Origin: Calditrichota bacterium
GTDB taxonomy: Bacteria > Calditrichota > Calditrichia > Calditrichales > Calditrichaceae
Direction: 5' to 3'
NCBI GenBank assembly: GCA_024278715.1
Contig: JAJRSN010000235.1
Location: forward strand, 1-6,190
DNA length: 6,190 nt
Position numbers and translations under genes: made by a program. Positions 1 to 5,243 of this stretch are shown piece after piece. How positions within the stretch are numbered: the stretch's first letter is position 1; the number at the start of each line of letters is the position of its first letter. Below the pieces are notes generated by a model. That model saw only the letters and a list, made by a program, of their open reading frames with translations, ran no database searches and was not told where the DNA came from.

Positions 1-1
1 A

Positions 2-1663
2 GGAATCGAGCGGGCGCCGCACCGCAGTTTGCTTAAAGCCACTGGGGTTATTAAATCGGACGATGATTTTAATAAACCCTTTATCGGAATTGCCAATTCT
101 TACACCGACCTCATTCCGGGTCATGTGCATTTGCACGAACTGGGGCAGGTTGTTAAGCAGGCTGTTCGGGAAGCGGGCGGCGTTCCGTTTGAATTTAACA
201 CCATCGGAGTTGATGACGGCATTGCCATGGGACACATCGGCATGCGCTATTCTTTGGCGAGCCGCGAGCTTATTGCGGACAGCGTTGAAACCGTGATTCA
301 GGCGCATCAACTGGACGGAATGATCTGTGTTACCAATTGCGATAAAATTGTGCCGGGTATGGCGATGGCTGCGGCGCGTCTTAATGTTCCCACTATTTTC
401 ATCTCCGGCGGTCCCATGAAAGCCGGTAAACTGCCGGGCGGCGAAACTGTGGATTTGATTTCGGTTTTTGAAGGGGTGGGACGGCGTCTGCGTAACGAAA
501 TAGACGATGAACGTCTGAAAGAGCTTGAAGATCACGGCTGTCCCACCTGCGGCTCCTGCGCGGGAATGTTTACCGCTAATTCCATGAATTGTCTTTTGGA
601 AGCGCTGGGATTAGCCCTGCCCGGCAACGGCACCATACTTGCGGTGGATGAACGTCGCCAGGAGTTAGCCAGACAAGCCGGAAGACAAATTGTTTATTTG
701 GTGGAAAAGGATATCAAACCCAGAGATATTCTTTCACCCGCAACCTTTCAGAACGCCTTTGCGCTGGATTTAGCCATGGGCGGAAGCACCAACACCATTC
801 TTCACGCTCTGGCTATTGCTCACGAAGCAGGCGTGGAAATCGATCTGAAAAAATTAAACGAACTATCGAAAAAGGTGCCTTACCTGTGCAAGGTGAGTCC
901 CGCAACGCCCTTTGTTCATCTGGAAGATATCGATTCAGCCGGCGGGATTTCGGCTATCTTAAACGAATTAAGCAAACTGGACGGCATACTCGACACCGAT
1001 CGTCCAACGGTAACAGGGAAGACGCTCGGCGAGAATATCAACGGGGCGGAAATCAGGAATACAAGAGTGATTCGTACTTTGAAAAATCCCTATTCCGAAA
1101 CGGGCGGGCTTGTGGTGTTATTCGGGAATCTGGCTCCCGAGGGCGCTGTGGTTAAAACCGGCGCGGTTGATCCCAAAATGCTGACGCACGAGGGTCCCGC
1201 GCGAATTTACGAATCTGAACAGGAAGCTCTAAACGGAATTGCGAAAAAGGAGATTCAACCGGGCGATGTGGTGGTTATTCGTTACGAGGGTCCCAAGGGC
1301 GGTCCCGGAATGCCCGAAATGCTTTCGCCCACGAGTTCGATTATGGGCATGGGGTTGGGCGATAAAGTTGCGCTGATTACAGACGGCAGATTTTCGGGCG
1401 GAACGCGCGGTGCCTGCATCGGACATGTTTCGCCCGAAGCCGCGGAACGCGGTCCCATCGCCGCGCTCAGGGAAGGCGACATCATTCGGATCGATATTCC
1501 GGGTCAGCGTCTGGAAGTAAAAATTTCCGATGGGGAGTTACAAGAGCGATTGGCGAATCTGCCGCAATTTGAACCAAAAATCAAAACAGGGTATTTGGCG
1601 CGCTATCAACAAATGGTTACCTCCGCCAGCAGGGGGGCTATCCTGAAAAATCAATGGACCTAA
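2..1663 (+). CDS. ilvD: Dihydroxy-acid dehydratase, 5'-partial
   Basis: Converts 2,3-dihydroxy-3-methylbutanoate or -pentanoate to the 2-oxo acid precursors of valine and isoleucine; cytosolic, Fe-S and Mg dependent. The frame is open at the left edge and the first visible residues are GIERAPHRSLLKATG, the conserved N-terminal motif of the family. The true start therefore lies about 8 codons upstream, and the TTG at 29 is internal (Leu10 of the visible chain). 553 residues are visible, against a usual total near 555-560. Visible motifs, numbered from base 2: NCDK with Cys113 and Lys115 (the carbamylated, metal-binding lysine in the family), CPTCGSC at 180-186 followed by GMFTANSMNC, MGGSTNT, YEGPKGGPGM, and DGRFSGGTRG with Ser465, the proposed catalytic base. 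The position that holds a third cluster cysteine in [2Fe-2S] homologues is Gly40 (LIPGHVHL), as in the E. coli enzyme. TAA at 1661-1663; ilvB follows after 19 bases, so co-transcription is likely. Confidence 0.97.
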   Translation, partial: GIERAPHRSLLKATGVIKSDDDFNKPFIGIANSYTDLIPGHVHLHELGQVVKQAVREAGGVPFEFNTIGVDDGIAMGHIGMRYSLASRELIADSVETVIQAHQLDGMICVTNCDKIVPGMAMAAARLNVPTIFISGGPMKAGKLPGGETVDLISVFEGVGRRLRNEIDDERLKELEDHGCPTCGSCAGMFTANSMNCLLEALGLALPGNGTILAVDERRQELARQAGRQIVYLVEKDIKPRDILSPATFQNAFALDLAMGGSTNTILHALAIAHEAGVEIDLKKLNELSKKVPYLCKVSPATPFVHLEDIDSAGGISAILNELSKLDGILDTDRPTVTGKTLGENINGAEIRNTRVIRTLKNPYSETGGLVVLFGNLAPEGAVVKTGAVDPKMLTHEGPARIYESEQEALNGIAKKEIQPGDVVVIRYEGPKGGPGMPEMLSPTSSIMGMGLGDKVALITDGRFSGGTRGACIGHVSPEAAERGPIAALREGDIIRIDIPGQRLEVKISDGELQERLANLPQFEPKIKTGYLARYQQMVTSASRGAILKNQWT

Positions 1664-1682
1664 TTTAAAGAGGAGTGCATAA

Positions 1683-3401
1683 ATGTCATCGTCAAAGAAA
1701 TTTATCAACGGAGCGGAGATATTTTTCGAATGTCTTCGGCGTGAGAATGTGGAATACATCTTTGGTTATCCGGGCGGCTCTACGCTTAAAATTTATGAAC
1801 GATTATATGATATCGATTTTCTGAAACATATTTTAGTGCGTCACGAGCAGGGAGCGACCCACATGGCTGAAGGCTATGCCAGAGCTTCGGGTAAAGTGGG
1901 CGTTGTACTTGTAACCTCTGGTCCGGGAGCCACCAACACGGTAACCGGAATTGCCAACGCTTATATGGATTCCTCGCCGCTGGTTGTGTTTACCGGTCAG
2001 GTGCCTACCAATTTAATCGGGAACGACGCCTTTCAGGAAGCGGATATTGTGGGAATTACCCGACCGATAACCAAGCACAGTTTTCTGGTGCGCGATGTGA
2101 AAGATCTGGCTCCCAGTATTCGCAAGGCGTTTTACATCGCCCAAAGCGGGCGTCCGGGTCCGGTTTTAGTCGATCTTCCTAAAAACGTGATCAACGCTTT
2201 GTGCACCTTTGAGTATTCGGAAAAGATCGAAATCCGCGGTTATAAACCGACCTATTCGGGTCATATTAATCAGATCAAAAAGGCGGCTAAGGTAATCAGT
2301 CAGGCTAAACGACCGTTGTTGTACGTCGGCGGTGGAATAATCATGTCGGGCGCAAGCCAGGAACTGCGCTCTTTCGCCATCGAAAACAATCTGCCGGTCA
2401 CGATGACTCTGCAGGGGCTCGGCGCTTTCCCCGGAACAAGCGAACTTTCGCTCGGAATGTTGGGAATGCACGGCATGTACTGGGCGAATCAGGCGATTAA
2501 CCATTGCGACGTTCTGGTGGCGCTGGGAGCCCGGTTTGACGATCGTGTAACCGGAAAAGTGGACACCTTTGCCAAGGACGCTTTTAAAATACATGTGGAC
2601 ATTGATCCCAGTTGTATTGATAAAAACGTTAAAGTGGATGTTCCCATTGTCGGCGATGTGCGCCAAATACTTTCCGAATTGCGCAAGGTGATGCCCGGTA
2701 AACCTAAAATCGACAAATGGTGGGAAGAGATCAAAACCTGGCAAAAGGAGTGTCCTTTAACGTACGACATGAATGACGGCAGACTGCGCACGGAATATGT
2801 GATTGAGCGCTTGTCGGAGAAGACGCGCGGAGAAGCGATTATTGTGAGCGACGTGGGGCAGCATCAGATGTGGGTCGCCCAGCATTACAAATTCAACCAT
2901 CCGCGGTCGCATATTTCCAGCGGCGGATTGGGAACAATGGGATTTTCCGTGCCCGCGTCTATCGGAGCCGCCTTCGCCGTAAAAGATCGTCCGATTTTCT
3001 CGGTCAGCGGCGACGGCGGATTCCAGATGAATCTTCAGGAATTGATTACCGCGAATTACTACAAGCTGCCCATCAAGTTCATCGTTATCAACAACAGCTT
3101 TCTGGGAATGGTGCGGCAATGGCAGGAGCTGTTCTTTGACGAAAAATACAGCTTTACAAATCTTGGCGAGTCCAATCCCGATTTTGTAAAAGTGGCTGAA
3201 GCCTTCGGATTAAAGGCGTATTCAACAGACCGTCCTCAGGATGTGGATGACTTAATCGATACCATGCTCAACTACAACGACGGACCGATCTTTGTTGAAT
3301 TTAAGGTGGTTAAAGAAGATATGGTCTTTCCCATGGTGCCCTCCGGCGCGTCCATTTCGGAAATGATTGTTAAACGGTTAAACCCGCAAAGGATGGTATG
3401 A
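1683..3401 (+). CDS. ilvB: Acetohydroxyacid synthase large (catalytic) subunit
   Basis: ThDP-dependent acetolactate synthase: joins pyruvate with pyruvate or 2-oxobutyrate, the first common step of valine/isoleucine synthesis. The 572-residue length is normal. Three-part ThDP-enzyme layout: N-terminal pyrimidine-binding domain with YPGGS (29-33) and the catalytic Glu55 in RHEQGA, followed by SGPGATN and GQVP; central domain with LGARFDDRVTG (FAD-binding region in the family); C-terminal diphosphate-binding domain with GDGG at 443-446 and NN at 470-471, the usual GDG(X)nNN metal/ThDP motif. MVRQWQELFF contains Trp480, equivalent to the herbicide-contact Trp574 of plant enzymes, and the tail VFPMVPSGAS is typical. 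The fit to biosynthetic, FAD-containing AHAS plus the adjacent regulatory subunit argues against catabolic acetolactate synthase. The start is ATG 1683 behind AAAGAGGAG (1667-1675), 7 bases away. The gene ends overlapping ilvN by 4 bases. Confidence 0.98.
   Translation: MSSSKKFINGAEIFFECLRRENVEYIFGYPGGSTLKIYERLYDIDFLKHILVRHEQGATHMAEGYARASGKVGVVLVTSGPGATNTVTGIANAYMDSSPLVVFTGQVPTNLIGNDAFQEADIVGITRPITKHSFLVRDVKDLAPSIRKAFYIAQSGRPGPVLVDLPKNVINALCTFEYSEKIEIRGYKPTYSGHINQIKKAAKVISQAKRPLLYVGGGIIMSGASQELRSFAIENNLPVTMTLQGLGAFPGTSELSLGMLGMHGMYWANQAINHCDVLVALGARFDDRVTGKVDTFAKDAFKIHVDIDPSCIDKNVKVDVPIVGDVRQILSELRKVMPGKPKIDKWWEEIKTWQKECPLTYDMNDGRLRTEYVIERLSEKTRGEAIIVSDVGQHQMWVAQHYKFNHPRSHISSGGLGTMGFSVPASIGAAFAVKDRPIFSVSGDGGFQMNLQELITANYYKLPIKFIVINNSFLGMVRQWQELFFDEKYSFTNLGESNPDFVKVAEAFGLKAYSTDRPQDVDDLIDTMLNYNDGPIFVEFKVVKEDMVFPMVPSGASISEMIVKRLNPQRMV
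3388..3393 (+). promoter_or_regulatory. Ribosome binding site of ilvN, bearing on its start
   Basis: AAAGGA lies inside the last codons of ilvB. It is 4 bases before ATG 3398 and 10 bases before ATG 3404. Neither spacing is ideal, so the site does not settle which ATG is used. The ATGA overlap favours 3398 by re-initiation after ilvB; family alignment slightly favours 3404. Confidence 0.5.
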
Positions 3402-3907
3402 TTATGAAACACACAATCAGTATTCTCCTGGAAAATCGTTTCGGCGCCTTTGACAGAGTGGCAAACCTCTTTAGCGGAAAGGGTTTTAACCTGCACAGTA
3501 TCACCATAGGCGAAACGGAAATTAAAGATGTAATGCGCATGACTATTGTCACTTCGGGAAATGATCAGATCGTCGATCAGGTGCTCAAACAGTTGAATCG
3601 CTTGGTGGATACGTTGAAGGTTGTCGATTTAAGCGAACATGAACGAACCGAACGGGAATTGGCGTTGATTTCCATTAATTATCAAAAGGGCACCTTGGAA
3701 GAGCTGAAAAATATTTGCGATATCTTTCGCGGCAAAGTGGTTGATATTAATAATAAATCTATCATGATGGAATTAACCGGACCTCCGGCAAAGATTAACG
3801 CAGCGGTTAACGTGTTAATGCCCTACGGAATAAAAGAGATGGCGCGAACCGGAACCGTTGCCCTTAAAAGGGGCGAACAAATTAATATTCAGAAAAAGGA
3901 AATGTGA
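3398..3907 (+). CDS. ilvN: Acetohydroxyacid synthase small (regulatory) subunit
   Basis: Regulatory partner of IlvB; in this family it raises activity and confers feedback inhibition by valine. At 169 residues it is the long IlvH-like form rather than the short E. coli IlvN form. An N-terminal ACT domain (about 3-80) starts HTISILLENRFGAFDRV. Asn13, Gly16 and Asn31 align with valine-site residues Asn11, Gly14 and Asn29 of E. coli IlvH, so valine sensitivity is likely (inference). The C-terminal domain carries RELALI, FRGKVVDI, and the closing motif YGIKEMARTGTVALKRG, very like the Bacillus protein. ATG 3398 overlaps the ilvB stop (ATGA), typical of translational coupling between two subunits of one complex. 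A second in-frame ATG at 3404 (Met3) would give MKHTISILLEN, which also matches the family start, so the start is uncertain by two codons. The stop TGA is at 3905-3907. The symbol ilvH would be equally valid. Confidence 0.97.
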   Translation: MIMKHTISILLENRFGAFDRVANLFSGKGFNLHSITIGETEIKDVMRMTIVTSGNDQIVDQVLKQLNRLVDTLKVVDLSEHERTERELALISINYQKGTLEELKNICDIFRGKVVDINNKSIMMELTGPPAKINAAVNVLMPYGIKEMARTGTVALKRGEQINIQKKEM

Positions 3908-3946
3908 CCGCAGATTAACCAGATTACACTGATTACGCTGATTTAG
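3907..3946. repeat. 9-base GATT tandem repeat, tract 1
   Basis: After ACCG come four consecutive 9-base units: CAGATTAAC, CAGATTACA, CTGATTACG, CTGATTTAG. GATT begins at 3913, 3922, 3931 and 3940, an exact period of 9. The opening ACCGCAGATTAACCAGAT (3907-3924) recurs perfectly at 4024-4041. The tract begins on the last base of the ilvN TGA stop, so it sits in the 3' untranslated part of the ilvDBN message. I cannot assign a function. The motif is similar to dispersed intergenic repeats I recall from environmental bacterial genomes (memory, not checked). Confidence 0.85.
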
Positions 3947-4023
3947 AGTAATTTTAATAAGAGGCGGTTTATTGATGTTCATTGAGTTAATTTGGCTTAT
4001 TGTTGGAATTAAATAAAAAGAAT

Positions 4024-4072
4024 ACCGCAGATTAACCAGATCAAGCTGATTGCGCAGATTGCACATATTACG
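4024..4072. repeat. 9-base GATT tandem repeat, tract 2
   Basis: After ACCG come five 9-base units: CAGATTAAC, CAGATCAAG, CTGATTGCG, CAGATTGCA, CATATTACG. The GATT-equivalent positions are 4030, 4039, 4048, 4057 and 4066, again an exact period of 9. The two mismatched cores (GATC, TATT) look like decay of the same unit. The first 18 bases are identical to those of tract 1, exactly 117 bases (13 x 9) downstream. Confidence 0.85.
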
Positions 4073-4110
4073 TAGGAGAGAATAATTCTGGTCAGCGGTA
4101 GTGAAAAAAT

Positions 4111-4135
4111 TAGATTGCAGATTAATCAGATTGCG
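4111..4135. repeat. 9-base GATT repeat, degenerate tract 3
   Basis: A shorter run: a 7-base partial unit TAGATTG, then CAGATTAAT and CAGATTGCG, with GATT at 4113, 4120 and 4129. The last two keep the 9-base register of tracts 1 and 2 (4120 is 90 bases after 4030), while the first is out of step. A possible further decayed unit (CGGAAGATA) follows. The tract lies about 40 bases upstream of the TATAAT box, so it could sit in or next to the upstream region of the ilvC promoter. Confidence 0.65.
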
Positions 4136-4150
4136 CGGAAGATAATGGTT

Positions 4151-4180
4151 TTAATGAAAAGGAGTAAAATTTTTTATAAT
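4151..4180 (+). promoter_or_regulatory. Candidate promoter for ilvC-leuB
   Basis: TATAAT at 4175-4180 is a perfect sigma-70-type -10 hexamer in an AT-rich stretch. The best -35 match is TTAATG at 4151-4156, only 3 of 6 with an 18-base spacer, so the promoter would be weak or need an activator. A start near 4187 would leave an untranslated leader of about 50 bases before ilvC. A consensus -10 in AT-rich DNA can arise by chance, and if the host belongs to Bacteroidota its promoters use a different consensus. Confidence 0.4.
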
Positions 4181-4191
4181 AACTTAATTTT

Positions 4192-4202
4192 CTAATGATT
4201 AG
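4192..4202. promoter_or_regulatory. Palindrome CTAATGATTAG, possible operator
   Basis: Perfect inverted repeat of 5 bases around a single central G, placed 12-22 bases downstream of the TATAAT box and 34 bases before the ilvC start. Its position fits a repressor site in the early transcribed region. It is short and AT-rich, so chance occurrence is quite possible, and no known regulator motif is recognised. Confidence 0.2.
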
Positions 4203-4236
4203 TTTGGGTTAAAAATACAATTCGGAAAGGAAAATC

Positions 4237-5232
4237 ATGAAGGTTTACCATGATCAAGATGCATCGCTTGATGTTTTGAAAGATAAAAAATTAGCCGTAC
4301 TGGGTTTTGGGAGTCAGGGGCACGCTCACGCTCTTAACTTAAAAGACAGCGGAATGGATGTTTGCGTGGGACTCAGGAAGACGAGCGCTTCCTGGTCAAA
4401 GGCAGAAGAAGCGGGATTGTCGGTCAAAGAACCGGCGGATGCAGTGAAATGGGCGGATGTGGTGATGGTGTTATTGCCGGATCAAACGCAAAAACAGGTT
4501 TACGAACAAGCGATTGCTCCAAATCTGAAAGAGGGCGATACCCTTGCCTTTGCCCATGGATTCAATATTCATTACAAACAAATCGTCCCTCCGAAGCAGG
4601 TGAACGTAATAATGATCGCGCCCAAGAGTCCGGGGCACATGGTTCGCCGAACCTATCAAAAGGGAGTAGGCACGCCGTGTTTGATTGCCGTTGAGCAGGA
4701 TTTTACCGGCAACGCCAAAGAGATTGCCTTAGCCTGGGCAAAGGGCATCGGCGGAACAAAAGCCGGGGTTATCGAAACCACGTTCAAAAACGAGACCGAA
4801 ACCGATCTGTTCGGCGAGCAGGCTGTTTTGTGCGGCGGATCGGAAGAATTGATCAAAACCGGGTTCGAGGTTCTGGTCGAAGCGGGCTATCCTCCCGAAC
4901 TGGCTTATTTTGAATGTTTGCACGAAATGAAACTGATCGTCGATTTGTATTACGAGGGCGGTCTTACGTTTATGAATTATTCTGTCAGCGATACGGCTGA
5001 ATATGGCGGAATGACGCGCGGTAAGCGGGTGATTACGCAGCAGACCAAAGAGAACATGAGGCAGATTTTGCGTGAAGTTCAGGACGGCAGCTTTGCAAAA
5101 GAATGGATCGAAGAGAATGAAAAAGGACAACCGAAGCTCCGGCAATTAAGAGAAGAATACAAAAATCATTTGATCGAAAAAGTGGGCGGCGAATTGCGCA
5201 AGATGATGCCCTGGTTAAAGGATAAAAAGTAG
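4237..5232 (+). CDS. ilvC: Ketol-acid reductoisomerase, class I
   Basis: Second common step of valine/isoleucine synthesis: Mg-dependent alkyl migration of 2-acetolactate or 2-aceto-2-hydroxybutyrate, then NAD(P)H reduction to the dihydroxy acid used by IlvD. The 331 residues match the short class I form. The N-terminal Rossmann domain has GFGSQG (23-28). The loop after the second strand reads LRKTSASWSKA, with Arg47, Ser50 and Ser52 as in NADPH-preferring enzymes (inference on cofactor). AHGFNIHY carries catalytic His107 and APKSPGH carries Lys130. The C-terminal knotted domain has the metal ligands Asp190, Glu194 (ETDLFGEQ), Glu226 and Glu230 (ECLHE), plus Ser251 for substrate. All are intact at canonical numbering. 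ATG 4237 follows GGAAAGGA by 5 bases, and upstream is non-coding, so the start is secure. TAG is at 5230-5232. leuB begins 11 bases on, implying one transcript; a separate promoter upstream is plausible. Confidence 0.98.
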   Translation: MKVYHDQDASLDVLKDKKLAVLGFGSQGHAHALNLKDSGMDVCVGLRKTSASWSKAEEAGLSVKEPADAVKWADVVMVLLPDQTQKQVYEQAIAPNLKEGDTLAFAHGFNIHYKQIVPPKQVNVIMIAPKSPGHMVRRTYQKGVGTPCLIAVEQDFTGNAKEIALAWAKGIGGTKAGVIETTFKNETETDLFGEQAVLCGGSEELIKTGFEVLVEAGYPPELAYFECLHEMKLIVDLYYEGGLTFMNYSVSDTAEYGGMTRGKRVITQQTKENMRQILREVQDGSFAKEWIEENEKGQPKLRQLREEYKNHLIEKVGGELRKMMPWLKDKK

Positions 5233-5243
5233 AGGAGGAAAAG

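Larger units (their letters stand above)
3908..4236. other. Gene-free ilvN-ilvC intergenic gap with repeats and promoter
   Basis: This 329-base gap is the only long break in an otherwise tightly packed cluster. It is AT-rich compared with the flanking genes. It holds three tracts of a 9-base GATT repeat (about 3907-3946, 4024-4072 and 4111-4135), a non-repetitive AT-rich spacer at 3947-4023, a TATAAT box at 4175-4180, an 11-base palindrome at 4192-4202 and the ilvC ribosome binding site GGAAAGGA at 4224-4231. I found no tRNA, no convincing intrinsic terminator (no GC-rich hairpin followed by a T run) and no leader peptide rich in branched-chain codons. The only open frame of note runs antisense through the repeats and looks spurious. 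Confidence 0.8.

Noticed and set aside
29..31. TTG as the start codon of ilvD
   Set aside because: The reading frame continues upstream to the window edge with the conserved ERAPHRS motif, so TTG 29 encodes an internal leucine.
1767..1784. Ser33 of IlvB at the position of plant Ala122, as a sign of natural herbicide tolerance
   Set aside because: Serine at this place (PGGS) also occurs in E. coli AHAS I, so it is ordinary variation.
2166..2744. Antisense 192-codon open frame inside ilvB
   Set aside because: It lies wholly opposite a strongly conserved ilvB region, shows no recognisable family or motif, and is explained as a shadow of the coding strand's codon bias.
3815..4066. Antisense 83-codon open frame across the end of ilvN and the repeat tracts
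   Set aside because: Its protein contains CNLRN and LVNLR strings, which are just the 9-base repeat read backwards (three codons per unit). It overlaps ilvN and has no plausible domain. Such frames are commonly annotated as spurious hypothetical proteins.
3911..4135. CRISPR array
   Set aside because: The unit is only 9 bases and directly tandem, with no constant 24-40 base repeats separated by unique spacers and no cas genes nearby.
4160..4175. Intrinsic terminator at the T run before the TATAAT box
   Set aside because: The run of six T follows AAAA without any GC-rich hairpin, so it is better read as AT-rich promoter DNA.
4198..4210. Bacteroidota-type -7 box (TAnnTTTG) near TTAGTTTG
   Set aside because: The spacing is one base short of the consensus and there is no TTG at the -33 position, so it is not supported.
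3908..4236. Attenuator or T-box leader ahead of ilvC
   Set aside because: No short frame rich in Leu/Val/Ile codons with its own ribosome site, no T-box core sequence and no terminator/antiterminator pair could be found.
4729..5145. Antisense 138-codon open frame inside ilvC
   Set aside because: Entirely opposite the ilvC metal-binding domain coding region, with no recognisable protein features; treated as a shadow frame.
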